The notes: a model not told the origin generated them from the letters alone. Positions 42,397 to 51,942 are shown, numbered from the stretch's first letter. The stretch is DNA of 64,000 nt from Bacteroides ndongoniae (GCF_900108345.1 NZ_FNVV01000013.1:904944-968943); one strand, 5' to 3'. Numbers and translations: made by a program.

Positions 42397-45189
42397 ATGA
42401 AGAGATTGTTTTTACTTTTGATTTTGATGGCTTTTAATGCTGCATTGAGGGCACAGGGAGAAGCAACGGTAAGCGGTATTGTGACCGATCGTACTGCTGG
42501 CGAGCCTTTACCTGCTGCTACTGTGAGTATTGCACCTGTTTCGGACACATCGGCCAAGACTTATACTTCGACCGACGGTGAGGGAGTTTTCTCTTTTCGT
42601 GCCATGGCGGTAGGCGAGTATGTAGTTAGCGTAAGTTATGTAGGCTATAAGCCAATGGAGAAAAAAGTACGGATAACGGATAAACAACAGTCGTATACGT
42701 TGCGTATCGTTCTCGAAGAGGATGCGCAGTTACTGGGCGAAGTATCTGTTCAGGGACGTGCTACACGGGCCGAACAACGTGGAGACAGTTTGACGTATAA
42801 TGCCGAAGCTTTTCAGGTGATGGAGGGAAGTTCGGCCGAAGATTTGCTGGCCAAAATGCCGGGTATTGTAGTCGAAGGCGGTACTGTGCAGGCACAGGGC
42901 GAACAGGTTCAGAAAGTGTTGGTAGATGGTAAGGAATTCTTTGATGGTGATGTAAACCTGGCTATCAAGAACCTGCCCTCGGACGTTATTGCCAGTATTG
43001 AGGTGTTCGACAAGAAGAGCGAACAGGCAGAGTTTACCGGCTTCGACGACGGCGAGGAGGTGAAGACTATCAATATCATTACCAAAGGAGGTTTCCGTCA
43101 GGGCACCTTTGGTGAAGTGTCGGGCGGTTATGGTACGGACGATCGCTACAAGGTAAACGGTAACATCAACTTCTTCGATGACGACCGTCGTATTTCAGTG
43201 TTGGGTATGACTAATAATGTCAACCAACAGAATTTTTCGCAGGAGGACTTGGCTGGTGTAATGTCGTCGGGAGCCAGCGGTCGCGGAGGCCGTGGTGGCC
43301 GTGGCGGTGGAAGCCGCTCGGGCAGTGGTGCGGGAGGTGCTTCTACATCGAACTTCATGGTAGGCTCTTTAGGAGGCGTAACTTCGGCCAATGGTCTCGG
43401 CTTGAACTATGTAGACCAGTGGAGTGATAAATGGAAGATAACCGGCAGCTATTTCTTTAACCAGTCGGACAATCTGACGCAGCAGCTGACCGATCGCGAA
43501 TATTTCGAGTCCGTATTGCCGGGTATGACTTACAGTGAATACCAACAAAGCCAGATGGAGAACTGGAACCATCGATTCAATCTGAAGCTGGATTATCAGA
43601 TTAGCGACCGTACTTCCTTGCAGATTCGTCCTTCGCTGAGTTTTCAGAATAACGACAGCTACAGCCTGCTCCAAGGCAAAAACTTGCTGGACGGTACGGC
43701 CGAAAGCGAAACCGAAACAACTGCGAACGGTAGTACAGATGCTTACAACATAGGCGTTGACCTCAATCTTCGTCACCGTTTTCTGAAAGAAGGGCGTACC
43801 CTTTCGCTGATGCTTAGCGGTAAGATGAGCAATACCGATGGTGATACCTATACTGATTATCTCAATACGCTTTATGGTGTAAACGGATTGTCGACAACAG
43901 ATAATTATAGTCAGCTGAAACAGACGTTGAATCGTCAGTACAGTCTTCGCTCCAATCTTAGCTATACGGAAAAGCTGACCGATAACCTGCAACTTCAGTT
44001 GGGATATAAGTTGAGTTATACTGATTCGGAGAACGACCGTAAGACTTATGAACGCTCGGCTGTGACCGACCTCTATGACCAGTTGGACGAGAGTCTGTCC
44101 AACGAATATCAGTCGGGCTACCTGACACAAGCCGGAAGTGTAGGGTTGCGTTATCGCGTGGGACAGTTCAATGCCATGCTGGGTGTCGATGCCCAATGGG
44201 CCGATCTGACAGGCGATTTGGTCTATCCACAACCCGACGAGCTGTCACACAACTATTTTTCTGTGTTGCCGTCGTTCACTTTGCGTTATTCATTGGACCG
44301 TACCAATTCACTGCAATTGCGTTATCGCAGCAAGTCGTCGGCTCCTTCGGTCACCAGCCTGCAGAATGTGATAGACAATTCCAATCCGCTTTTCCTTTCT
44401 GCCGGTAACCCTGACCTCGACCAGCAAATATCGCATACGGCCAATCTGCGCTACATCCGTACTACCAAATCGGGACATACGTTTATTGCCATGGTAGGGG
44501 CTACTATCCAGAAAGATTACGTGGCCGACAGTACTTTTGTGGCCAAAGAGGATATTGCCCTCTCGCCGACGGTGACCCTTAATAAGGGTTCGCAGTTTAC
44601 CCGTCCTGTAAACTTGGATGGTTACTACAGCTTGCAGTCTATGCTGACTTATGGTTTCCCTATAGATTTCATTCGTAGTAATGTCAATCTCAGTCTTTCG
44701 GCCAACTATGCCAACGTTCCTACTATTTTTGACGGAGTGGAGAGCCGGACACGTGAGCTGAGCCTCATACCTAAGATTATCATTGGTAGTAACATCAGCA
44801 AGAATCTCGATTTTACAGCTTCCTATTCGGCTGGCATCAACAAGATGTTCAGTTCGCTGGATACAGCCACGGGCAGCGACTATGTGACCCATACAGCAGC
44901 CGCCAAGTTGGGCTGGACCTTCTTCTGGGGACTGACTTTCCGCAGCACGTTTAACTACATTGGATACACTGGCCTTGACACAGGCACGGAGGATTATTTC
45001 CTGTGGAACCTCTCGTTGGGCAAAAAGTTCCTGAAGAACAATGCAGCCGAAATCAGGATTGAAGCTTTCGACGTACTGAAACAGAATCAAGCCTTCACTC
45101 ACCGCACAGGCAGTAACTATTACGACTATGTGAACAGCAATGTGCTGCAGCCGTATGCGATGGTGAGCTTTGTATATACTATTCGATAA
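42397..45189 (+). CDS. TonB-receptor-like outer-membrane protein with carboxypeptidase-regulatory domain
   Basis: About 930 residues from the ATG giving a signal peptide (MKRLFLLLILMAFNAALRAQ). Residues of about 20-105 are a CarboxypepD_reg-like domain (VSGIVTDRTAGEPLPAATVSI). A plug-like domain follows (VQKVLVDGKEFFDGDVNLAIKNLPSDVIASIEVFD), and then a long beta-barrel ending in YAMVSFVYTIR. An RGG-rich loop (GRGGRGGRGGGSRSGSG) lies at about residues 300-315. Barrels of this type in Bacteroidetes are usually called TonB-dependent receptors. No SusD partner is adjacent. It is divergent from the LytTR system across a 22-bp array and precedes a DUF4890 gene. Confidence 0.88.
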   Translation: MKRLFLLLILMAFNAALRAQGEATVSGIVTDRTAGEPLPAATVSIAPVSDTSAKTYTSTDGEGVFSFRAMAVGEYVVSVSYVGYKPMEKKVRITDKQQSYTLRIVLEEDAQLLGEVSVQGRATRAEQRGDSLTYNAEAFQVMEGSSAEDLLAKMPGIVVEGGTVQAQGEQVQKVLVDGKEFFDGDVNLAIKNLPSDVIASIEVFDKKSEQAEFTGFDDGEEVKTINIITKGGFRQGTFGEVSGGYGTDDRYKVNGNINFFDDDRRISVLGMTNNVNQQNFSQEDLAGVMSSGASGRGGRGGRGGGSRSGSGAGGASTSNFMVGSLGGVTSANGLGLNYVDQWSDKWKITGSYFFNQSDNLTQQLTDREYFESVLPGMTYSEYQQSQMENWNHRFNLKLDYQISDRTSLQIRPSLSFQNNDSYSLLQGKNLLDGTAESETETTANGSTDAYNIGVDLNLRHRFLKEGRTLSLMLSGKMSNTDGDTYTDYLNTLYGVNGLSTTDNYSQLKQTLNRQYSLRSNLSYTEKLTDNLQLQLGYKLSYTDSENDRKTYERSAVTDLYDQLDESLSNEYQSGYLTQAGSVGLRYRVGQFNAMLGVDAQWADLTGDLVYPQPDELSHNYFSVLPSFTLRYSLDRTNSLQLRYRSKSSAPSVTSLQNVIDNSNPLFLSAGNPDLDQQISHTANLRYIRTTKSGHTFIAMVGATIQKDYVADSTFVAKEDIALSPTVTLNKGSQFTRPVNLDGYYSLQSMLTYGFPIDFIRSNVNLSLSANYANVPTIFDGVESRTRELSLIPKIIIGSNISKNLDFTASYSAGINKMFSSLDTATGSDYVTHTAAAKLGWTFFWGLTFRSTFNYIGYTGLDTGTEDYFLWNLSLGKKFLKNNAAEIRIEAFDVLKQNQAFTHRTGSNYYDYVNSNVLQPYAMVSFVYTIR

Positions 45190-45210
45190 CCTTTTAAAAA
45201 TGACAGAAAG

Positions 45211-45531
45211 ATGAAAAAGATTCTTTTCTTGGCCCTTGTGGCCATGCTGAGCGTGCAGAGTGCCGATGCTCAGCGCAAAGGCGGTAATGACCGTAAACGT
45301 ACTCCTGAACAAATAGTGAAAAACCTCGACGAGAAGTTGGATTTGACCGACGAGCAAGAGAAACAAATCACTGCCCTTTACACCGACTTCTTTAAAAAGG
45401 AACTTTCGCGCGAAGAGCGCCGGACTGCTATGCAGGAAGTGGAGAAGAAAGTGACTTCTCTTCTTACCGATGAGCAGAAGAAAGCTTATGAGCAAATGAA
45501 GAAGGAACGTCCGCAGCGGAAACGTAAATAA
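45211..45531 (+). CDS. Secreted DUF4890 protein
   Basis: A 106-residue small exported protein with signal peptide MKKILFLALVAMLSVQSADAQ. The mature part is helical and highly charged: RTPEQIVKNLDEKLDLTDEQEKQITALYTDFF, then LLTDEQKKAYEQMKKER. This resembles Spy/CpxP-like periplasmic proteins and DUF4890. It lies 21 bp behind the receptor gene and probably forms one operon with it. A role as periplasmic chaperone or stress sensor is inference. Confidence 0.83.
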   Translation: MKKILFLALVAMLSVQSADAQRKGGNDRKRTPEQIVKNLDEKLDLTDEQEKQITALYTDFFKKELSREERRTAMQEVEKKVTSLLTDEQKKAYEQMKKERPQRKRK

Positions 45532-45543
45532 TGTTGGCATAAG

Positions 45544-45576
45544 AAAACGAGCCGGGGATTACCCCAGCCCGTTTTT
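45544..45576. terminator. Bidirectional terminator
   Basis: AACGAGCCGGGG pairs with CCCCAGCCCGTT (a few wobble positions) and ends in TTTTT, between the convergent DUF4890 and toxin genes. Confidence 0.75.
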
Positions 45577-45900
45577 GCGTAATAATTCTTCTATTTCGTG
45601 TGAGGAAATGTTCTCGCGTTCGGCCTTGTCGTAAATGTAAAGTAGGTTGATTTCCGTTTCATCGACCGCGACGATTACGGTAAATGTGATGACCCGCGCT
45701 CCGCCACTTTTTCCTCGTCCTTTCGAGGTAATGGTCATACGTATCTTACGCAGACCGCCGCCGAGGTCGGTACCAAGGTGGGGATTTTGTTCCAAAGCCT
45801 CAATCAGCGTTTCATAGTCTTTGGCAAACGAACGGTAATGTTTGGCCATCCGTTTGGCTTCCCGTTGGAAGGTTGGCTTAACCAATATCTTGTAGTTCAT
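45559..45900 (-). CDS. RelE/ParE-type toxin
   Basis: A 113-residue basic protein: MNYKILVKPTFQREAKRMAKHYRSFAKDYETLIEALEQNPHLG, then GLRKIRMTITSKGRGKSGGARVITFTVI, and VNLLYIYDKAER-like INLLYIYDKAEREN near the C-terminus. The pattern matches the RelE/ParE superfamily, ribonucleases or gyrase poisons. It overlaps the antitoxin gene by 23 bp and is downstream of it, the usual type II arrangement. The end overlaps the terminator stem. Confidence 0.87.
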   Translation of the reverse strand: MNYKILVKPTFQREAKRMAKHYRSFAKDYETLIEALEQNPHLGTDLGGGLRKIRMTITSKGRGKSGGARVITFTVIVAVDETEINLLYIYDKAERENISSHEIEELLRKNGLG

Positions 45901-46120
45901 ACAGAAACTCTCTTGCTGTTTTTTCTTCCAACTTTCCTTCTCGCGTTTGTTTGACTTCCTTCAGCCCCGCATCAATTCCTGCCAGGATTTCTTCCTTGCC
46001 GATGCTTTCCTCTTCTATCTGAAGATCTTCAATCAGTTTGTCGGCCAGCCATTTTTTATTCTTTGGTGACAATGACTGAATGGTTTGCCACAGGCTTTCC
46101 ATTGAGATGGTTGCTTTCAT
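45878..46120 (-). CDS. Antitoxin of the RelE/ParE module
   Basis: An 80-residue acidic protein (MKATISMESLWQTIQSLSPKNKKWLADKLIEDLQIEEESIG) typical of antitoxins partnered with RelE/ParE toxins: an N-terminal DNA-binding/dimer part and a flexible acidic C-terminus (EEKTAREFLYELQDIG) that neutralises the toxin. A TATCTTTG -7 on the minus strand (46156-46163) precedes it and would be autoregulated. Confidence 0.82.
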   Translation of the reverse strand: MKATISMESLWQTIQSLSPKNKKWLADKLIEDLQIEEESIGKEEILAGIDAGLKEVKQTREGKLEEKTAREFLYELQDIG

Positions 46121-46155
46121 ACGTTGGTTCTCCTTTTTAATCTATTTCTTGATTA

Positions 46156-46163
46156 CAAAGATA
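46156..46163 (-). promoter_or_regulatory. -7 promoter element of the toxin-antitoxin operon
   Basis: The minus strand reads TATCTTTG, 35 bp before the antitoxin start. Confidence 0.5.
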
Positions 46164-46341
46164 CGATATTCTTCGTAATAGCCTTGTAGAAAAGAAGATA
46201 AAAAATCCTTTTCCCGTCGTTGCTGCAAACGTTTTCCGGCAGGTTGAGAGCGGTTTGTGTACGAAGTTGCTGTAGATTTACCATATTTTTCCTAATATTG
46301 CAAACTGAAAAATAAAGACACAACTTATATCAACAAAAGCT

Positions 46342-48495
46342 ATGAAACATCGTTTTCTTACTCTGTTGGCCGTGCTTGTACTGATGTCATGCGGGTCGGC
46401 AGACAAAACTCCTTCTATTCCTGCACTGACAGTTGATGAACTGGGCGTGGAGGTCGCTCCCGAAGCAAATCGTGAATATTCGTATACCGACAAGAAGGCG
46501 GGATACTGGTATGGACGTACACATCAGGACGAGCCTACCGATTGGTATGCCGGATGGAATCAGGCTAAACGCCGTATTTTCTCAGACTATGCTTTGACAG
46601 TGGACGGCAAGCCTCTATTAAGAAGCAAATCGCAAGTGTGTGTTTACCCCGACCGATTGGTACGTCGTTGGCCTGTTGCAATCGAAACACTGGCCATGGT
46701 GGACAACCGGGAATTGCTCAGTATTACAGTGGATAAGGTGCAGGGCGACAGCATCGGCATTACACTGAATGAAACGCTGCTGAAGGATGCCAACCGACAG
46801 ACTGACGCATTGTGTTACACACCACAGGAGGCAGAGAATAACCGGTTGAAGGTAGTCCCTTTGAATCCCGTTGGCATCAGCTTCAATGGTAACTGTATGC
46901 AGGCACCCGCATCTGCCGGAGGCTTCCTCATTGCTTATGGTACAGAGGCACATTGCGACTCGCTCATCGCCGGTTATCGGCAGGAAGGTGCGGAATGGCT
47001 GGATCAGCGCAAGGCACGCATGAACGACTTGGTTACTGAGAACAATCCGCTGCACACCAACTTGCGCGAACTGGACAAGGCGCTGGCCTGGATTACCCTG
47101 ACCATGGACGAACTGATTACCGAGCAGCAAGGTAAGGGCATTTATGCAGGTTTGCCATGGTTCAACGAGTATTGGGGGCGCGATATGTTTATCGCTATGC
47201 CGGGTGCTACACTTGTTACGGGTCAGTTTGAAGTAACGAAAGATATTCTGAAGGATTTTGCCAAGTTGCAGGATCACGATACTACTTCAGTGACTTGCGG
47301 CCGCATCCCCAATCGCGCCAATCTGGAGGGGATTCTCTACAATACTGCCGACGGTACGCCGCGTTACGTCATCGAGGCTGAAGAACTCCTTCGCTATTCG
47401 GGCGACCGCAGTTTCCTTCGTGATATTTATCCTTCCGTTGTCCTCAGCATCGACCAGAGCTTGCGCCATCACACGGACGAGAAAGGTTACCTGCTGCATG
47501 CCGATGCCGACACGTGGATGGACGTGAAACGTAATGGCATCCCTGGTTCACCTCGCGGCAATCGTGCCAACGACATCCAGTATTTGTGGTACAAACAGCT
47601 GGAGGCCGGTACTCACTTGGCTCGTCTGATGGATGATGCACCTCATGCCGAAGCCTGGCACGAAGCAGCCGTTCGCCTGGCTCGCAACTTCGAGGCTGAT
47701 TATTGCAACAAGGATAGCCTTCTTATCTACGACCACCTGAATGCTGACGGCACTCCCGATCTGCAATACCGTCCCAATCAGCTTTATTGTTTCGACCTGA
47801 TAGCCGACGAGGATTTCAAGCAACGCGTCACCCGTCGTGTGTGGGAAGAACTGGTTTATCCGTGGGGCGTGGCTTCATTGGCGCAATGGGATCTTCAGTT
47901 TCATCCGCAGCACGAGAACTGGCATTATTACCATAAAGATGATGCTTATCACAATGGCACCGTCTGGTTGTGGAATAACGGCATTGCCATGCAACGCATG
48001 ATAGAGTATGGTCAGCAGGAGACAGCTTGGAAACTCTTCCAAAACATGAACCGACAAGCCTTACACGAAGGTGCAGTGGGCAGTCTTAGCGAAAACGCCG
48101 ATGCTCATCCGCGTGAAGGACACTCGTGGGCAGGCCGTTCGGGTACTTTCCTGCAAGCGTGGAGCAACTCCGAACAACTGCGTGTATGGTACCAGTATTT
48201 CCTTGGCATCCGTCCCGACCTGATGAGTGGTACGGTGACTGTCGAGCCCAAGTTACCGGCTGATATCACAGAATTGCAGACTTCGGTCAAGATAGGCCGT
48301 GGTACATTATATTATACGTATAAGAATGGAAAGTTCGATGTACGTCTCGAAGGTGAGGATGCCAAGGTCAATCTCATCCTGCCTCAGGCTGCTGCTCCCA
48401 ATCCGATATTCGACGGCATAGACTTCTGTCAGCCTCGTCCGTTGGAACATTATCCGTGTTTTGACACGTATCATGAAGAGGCGTTGACATACTAA
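46342..48495 (+). CDS. Lipoprotein glycosidase of the glycogen-debranching (GDE_C) type
   Basis: A 717-residue protein with lipobox LMSC (about residues 14-17), so anchored in the envelope. Residues of about 240-650 match the (alpha/alpha)6 amylo-alpha-1,6-glucosidase fold (GDE_C/GH133-like): GLPWFNEYWGRDMFIAMPG, CGRIPNRAN, DADTWMDVKRNGIPGSPRGNRANDIQYLW and the late GSLSENADAHPREGHSWAGRSGTF. The N-terminal part is a beta domain. It may trim alpha-linked oligosaccharides outside the cytoplasm; the substrate is not certain. It has a hairpin terminator and no neighbours in the pathway. Confidence 0.87.
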   Translation: MKHRFLTLLAVLVLMSCGSADKTPSIPALTVDELGVEVAPEANREYSYTDKKAGYWYGRTHQDEPTDWYAGWNQAKRRIFSDYALTVDGKPLLRSKSQVCVYPDRLVRRWPVAIETLAMVDNRELLSITVDKVQGDSIGITLNETLLKDANRQTDALCYTPQEAENNRLKVVPLNPVGISFNGNCMQAPASAGGFLIAYGTEAHCDSLIAGYRQEGAEWLDQRKARMNDLVTENNPLHTNLRELDKALAWITLTMDELITEQQGKGIYAGLPWFNEYWGRDMFIAMPGATLVTGQFEVTKDILKDFAKLQDHDTTSVTCGRIPNRANLEGILYNTADGTPRYVIEAEELLRYSGDRSFLRDIYPSVVLSIDQSLRHHTDEKGYLLHADADTWMDVKRNGIPGSPRGNRANDIQYLWYKQLEAGTHLARLMDDAPHAEAWHEAAVRLARNFEADYCNKDSLLIYDHLNADGTPDLQYRPNQLYCFDLIADEDFKQRVTRRVWEELVYPWGVASLAQWDLQFHPQHENWHYYHKDDAYHNGTVWLWNNGIAMQRMIEYGQQETAWKLFQNMNRQALHEGAVGSLSENADAHPREGHSWAGRSGTFLQAWSNSEQLRVWYQYFLGIRPDLMSGTVTVEPKLPADITELQTSVKIGRGTLYYTYKNGKFDVRLEGEDAKVNLILPQAAAPNPIFDGIDFCQPRPLEHYPCFDTYHEEALTY

Positions 48496-48521
48496 AGGAA
48501 TTACTTTACAAGTCATATAGT

Positions 48522-48568
48522 ATTACCCGAATTTTCACAGATTAATGCACTGTGATAGTCCGGGTAAT
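48522..48568 (+). terminator. Terminator of the GDE_C-type gene
   Basis: ATTACCCG and CGGGTAAT form an outer stem, with an inner CACAG/CTGTG stem. It lies 27 bp past the stop. Confidence 0.6.
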
Positions 48569-48587
48569 GTCGTTTCTGTATTTCCTT

Positions 48588-49361
48588 TTATTTCAGCAGA
48601 TACCAGCAGGAGGTGGAGAAGAAACCGCGCAGTATGGGAAAACGGCTGAGCGGCTTCCACAGTTTGCGGGGGTACAGGTGGAATTTGGTTTCGTAGTGCG
48701 GATTGATGAACCACAGCTGTCGGTCGGCAATCCGGTAGTGCTGGCGGGCCAGTTTCTCGAATTGCTCGATGGTGGTACGTGTACGACGGATGTTCATCAG
48801 TTCGTTGATGCCACCTTGGGGTTCACCAGCCAGACGGAGCAGTCCTCGATAGGCTACTCGTGGCAACAGATGGATGAAGGGCAAGTGGGCAAGCAGGGTA
48901 TGATGGCAAATCTGCTGGTGGCCACCGAAGGGCATCTGCCAGGCAGGAAAGGCGATAAAAAGGAGGCCGCCGGGCGACAGGAGATGCTTGATAGCGGCGA
49001 GCAACTGCCCTTTGTCTGCAATGTGCTCGATGACGTCGTGCATCAGGATAAGGTCGAAGGTTTCTTTTGTCACTGGTGCATATTGCAAGATGTCGGCAGC
49101 TAGGAAAGTACCTTTTGCTTCGGCCTGACGGAAGAAACGGCGTGCCTCTTCAATACGCGTGGTAGCCAGGTCGATGCCTGTCACCCGGCAACCGGCTTGT
49201 GCGAAAGGCAGAAGATTGCCACCTTCGCCGCATCCTATTTCCAATACACGAGTTTGGGACGTGATGCGGATAAAGGATTGCACATAGGGAATGTAGTGAA
49301 GGCGGCAGGTCTGTACCTGCTCGCGGAAGTAGAGTTCTCTGTTTTGATGTCTTTGCTGCAT
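48588..49361 (-). CDS. Class I SAM-dependent methyltransferase
   Basis: A 257-residue enzyme. Motif I VLEIGCGEGGNLLPFAQAGCRVTGIDLA (about 50-75) and motif post-II FDLILMHDVIEHIADKGQLL identify a Methyltransf_11/12-type fold. The C-terminal part (PLSRFPILRGFFSTSCWYLL) is hydrophobic and may touch the membrane. The substrate is unknown; similar proteins act on glycans, quinones or lipids. A CAAAGTTA -7 match lies at 49387-49394. Confidence 0.88.
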   Translation of the reverse strand: MQQRHQNRELYFREQVQTCRLHYIPYVQSFIRITSQTRVLEIGCGEGGNLLPFAQAGCRVTGIDLATTRIEEARRFFRQAEAKGTFLAADILQYAPVTKETFDLILMHDVIEHIADKGQLLAAIKHLLSPGGLLFIAFPAWQMPFGGHQQICHHTLLAHLPFIHLLPRVAYRGLLRLAGEPQGGINELMNIRRTRTTIEQFEKLARQHYRIADRQLWFINPHYETKFHLYPRKLWKPLSRFPILRGFFSTSCWYLLK

Positions 49362-49386
49362 GTTGTTTTTGGTTTTGATGATGCAG

Positions 49387-49394
49387 CAAAGTTA
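49387..49394 (-). promoter_or_regulatory. -7 promoter element of the methyltransferase gene
   Basis: The minus strand reads TAACTTTG, a TAnnTTTG match, 25 bp upstream of the start. Confidence 0.55.
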
Positions 49395-49472
49395 CGGGCT
49401 AATCTATGGCAGACGAAAAGAAACGGATGACATGATAATTCTGCTAAATGCTGTATTTCAGTATATTATGAA

Positions 49473-50882
49473 CTATTTGCATGACATTTCGTTTCCGGTT
49501 GCTTCCATGCGTAGTTTCATGCGTCGTTTGCGCTGGGCTACGATGCCTGTATCCGTATTGCCAAAGCAGAGGGCAATGGCAAACGTTCCGAAGCCTGCCG
49601 ATGCCAGACAGTGATAGAGCAGGTCGCCTTCGGTAAGGCGCGGATAGCGTTCTTTCAGGCGGGCGGTTTCATCGGCGTAGATGTCGGTTACGGCTTTTCG
49701 CAATTCGGTCTGTTCCTTCTCGGTCAGTACGCGAACATTGCGCTTGTCTTTGCTGTCTTGTTCGGCCAGCAGGATGACGCGGCGGCCAATAGCAGTGCGT
49801 TTCAGGGTCACGGCTCGCAGGTGGGCAATCTGTTCCTCGGTGTGTTGCAGCAGTGCTTCGCGTTCGCGGTCGTTTGCGTTCAGGTTATCCTTCAGCAAAG
49901 CTATTTTTTCGTTGAGTCCTTGTAGGGCAGCTTCGTACTTCAGTTGTTCTTCCCGTTTCTTGCGCCGCTGGTTTTGCAGGGCGAGGAGGAAAGCACTTGC
50001 GGCCACAGTCAGTGCAAGTATGCCCAAACCGATGTAGAGCCGGTGGCGCTCTTCTACCTGACGGATTTTCAGTTCGGCTTCGTGCTGGTAGGCCAGTTTT
50101 TCTATTTCGAGAGTCTTTTGTTGGGCGTATAGAGTGTCGGCAGATAGGGTATAGGTCAGTAGTTGGTTATAGGCTGTCGAGTCGTTTCCCAGGTGATGTT
50201 CCAGTTGGGCGCTCAGCATCAGACTGGTCATACGGTCCTTGGTGTCGGGTGCATGGATGCCTAAGTTGAAGTAATAACGGGCAGAATCTACGTCGAACCG
50301 ATGTCGGTGGATTTCGGCCAGTGTGGCATAGAGTTTGGCCGGCTTTTGGCTGAAGTCCATGCTGAGGCGGGTATAAAAGGCAGCCGAGTCGAAATTGTTT
50401 TTCTCCAGAAAGTGCCAGCCGTGCAGACGATAGATTTCGGCTAAGTTGACCGAGTCCTTAATCAGTCGGGCCAGGTGGATAGCACGGTTATATAAGCGGA
50501 TATTTCCGATGCTGTCTCCTAAGATATGTCGTATGGTGCCAAGGGCTTCCAATGTCTTGACCATGTCCGACGTGTCACACAATAGCGAATCCCGTTGGTA
50601 AGCCTGGGTATAAGCATCGGCGGCTTTATCGAAAACTCTGTCCCACAAATAAATGCTTCCCAAGTTATAATAACTGCGTGATTGGATGTGTGGATCGTCT
50701 GTCCGGCTCAGTACCTCGTAGTACAGGGCCATTGCTTCGGTCGGACGTTTGTTTCTCTGCATTTCGGTAGCTTGTTCGAATATGTCTTCTACATCGGGGC
50801 GTGGACGCAAGTTGCAGGCTTGTGTCAGCAGAAGCAGAAACAAAACGGGGATAATTGCAGGCTTGCAGTTCTTGATTCTCAT
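49473..50882 (-). CDS. TPR lipoprotein with transmembrane helix and cytoplasmic HTH-like tail
   Basis: A 469-residue protein. It begins with a lipobox-like LTQAC, then TPR units (about 30-250: YYNLGSIYLWDRVFDKAADAYTQAYQRD). A transmembrane helix follows (YIGLGILALTVAASAFLLALQ, about 283-303), then a coiled coil (EEQLKYEAALQGLNEKIALLKDNL) and a C-terminal HTH-like region (LKERYPRLTEGDLLYHCLASAGFGTFAIALCF). This layout matches Bacteroidales TPR regulatory proteins, in which the periplasmic TPR part may sense a signal and the cytoplasmic tail binds DNA. The Cys near the start may or may not be lipidated, because the protein also spans the membrane. Confidence 0.75.
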   Translation of the reverse strand: MRIKNCKPAIIPVLFLLLLTQACNLRPRPDVEDIFEQATEMQRNKRPTEAMALYYEVLSRTDDPHIQSRSYYNLGSIYLWDRVFDKAADAYTQAYQRDSLLCDTSDMVKTLEALGTIRHILGDSIGNIRLYNRAIHLARLIKDSVNLAEIYRLHGWHFLEKNNFDSAAFYTRLSMDFSQKPAKLYATLAEIHRHRFDVDSARYYFNLGIHAPDTKDRMTSLMLSAQLEHHLGNDSTAYNQLLTYTLSADTLYAQQKTLEIEKLAYQHEAELKIRQVEERHRLYIGLGILALTVAASAFLLALQNQRRKKREEQLKYEAALQGLNEKIALLKDNLNANDREREALLQHTEEQIAHLRAVTLKRTAIGRRVILLAEQDSKDKRNVRVLTEKEQTELRKAVTDIYADETARLKERYPRLTEGDLLYHCLASAGFGTFAIALCFGNTDTGIVAQRKRRMKLRMEATGNEMSCK

Positions 50883-50916
50883 GTTAAGGTGTTGTTGGTG
50901 TGAATGGAAGTATTAC

Positions 50917-51942
50917 CTAGAGGAACAGAGCTACAGTCCACATCCGGAAGTAGTCGAGGCTCATGTACATCAGTCCGTGATAGCGGTTGTTCGTTCCCCA
51001 CGAGTTCTGTGCCACGAAGTAGGGACGGCCTTCGTTGTCCGTTGCCCATCCTACAAGCAGCAAGGTGTGGTTGTCGTCCAAATGGCCACGGCGGTAATTG
51101 TTTTCGCGGTCGTCGGGACTGACGGGTGCATCGTGCCAGATGGCCAATCCTTCGCGCCAGTAGAAGCCGTTGTTGCTTGTGTCGCCTTCCCATACTACGG
51201 TGCCGCCTTTCTTCACTGTCTGTTCGGCTATGCGGCAGAGTGAGTCGAGGGGCAGGTTCATGAAGCTTTTCCGTTCGTAGTTATCAGGATAGTCCAGCAC
51301 CAGTTCTTGGTTATAAGGCGTGTATTGGAAACTGGTCAGGCGTTTTACGTCGGGCATGCCGGCGGTCAGTCGGTGGTAATATTCCAGTGGCGACAAAGAG
51401 AGACTGTCTCTCCCTACTCGTTCGGGCAGTGTACCCATGTAGCGGTCGAGTATGGCGTTGACTTCTTGCAGGAACTGTTTACCGCTGTCCGTATCTTTGC
51501 GGTGTTGTTTCAGTAAGTCAGCCAGTTCGCGGTTCATATCTTTCAGTCGGGTACGCGGGCGGCAGGGATATTCGTCTTGCGGAACAATGCCATAGCGTCC
51601 GGCCAGTGATAGAAAGGTATGTCCCATTCCACGGATAGAAACCTTGCGGGCCTTGTCCTGCCAGGCGCGGAGGGCAGCTTCTTCGTAGGCTTTCCGTGTG
51701 ATGAACCAGGGGGAAAGGGCAATTGTATCGCTGCGTTGCATCAGCAGATTTTCCAGACGGGCGGTCATAGAGTATCCCCAGCAACTTTCTGCTTGTCCCT
51801 GATTGCGGGGCGGAGCGGGCAGGGGGCTAAGGCATTCGTTGTGGAACGTCAGTTCGGGCGCCGTCGGCTTGGAGGTCCATTGACAGCCGGTTGTCATCAG
51901 CATACTGAGAAGGACCGAGAGAAAGATATAATGGGTTTTCAT
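50917..51942 (-). CDS. C1B (aminopeptidase C-like) peptidase lipoprotein
   Basis: A 341-residue papain-family protease with lipobox MTTGC (residues 16-20). The catalytic triad is visible: Cys in NQGQAESCWGYS, His in DDNHTLLLVGWA and Asn in VAQNSWGTN. It is shorter than cytoplasmic bleomycin hydrolase/PepC (about 450 residues), and its envelope location is unusual. It is paralogous to the 397-residue protein at 59454. It lies 34 bp upstream of the TPR gene on the same strand, so they may be one operon. Substrates are unknown. Confidence 0.9.
   Translation of the reverse strand: MKTHYIFLSVLLSMLMTTGCQWTSKPTAPELTFHNECLSPLPAPPRNQGQAESCWGYSMTARLENLLMQRSDTIALSPWFITRKAYEEAALRAWQDKARKVSIRGMGHTFLSLAGRYGIVPQDEYPCRPRTRLKDMNRELADLLKQHRKDTDSGKQFLQEVNAILDRYMGTLPERVGRDSLSLSPLEYYHRLTAGMPDVKRLTSFQYTPYNQELVLDYPDNYERKSFMNLPLDSLCRIAEQTVKKGGTVVWEGDTSNNGFYWREGLAIWHDAPVSPDDRENNYRRGHLDDNHTLLLVGWATDNEGRPYFVAQNSWGTNNRYHGLMYMSLDYFRMWTVALFL

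Noticed and set aside
44308..45540. 410-codon leftward frame opposite the receptor and DUF4890 genes
   Set aside because: Antisense shadow; no domain and no start context.
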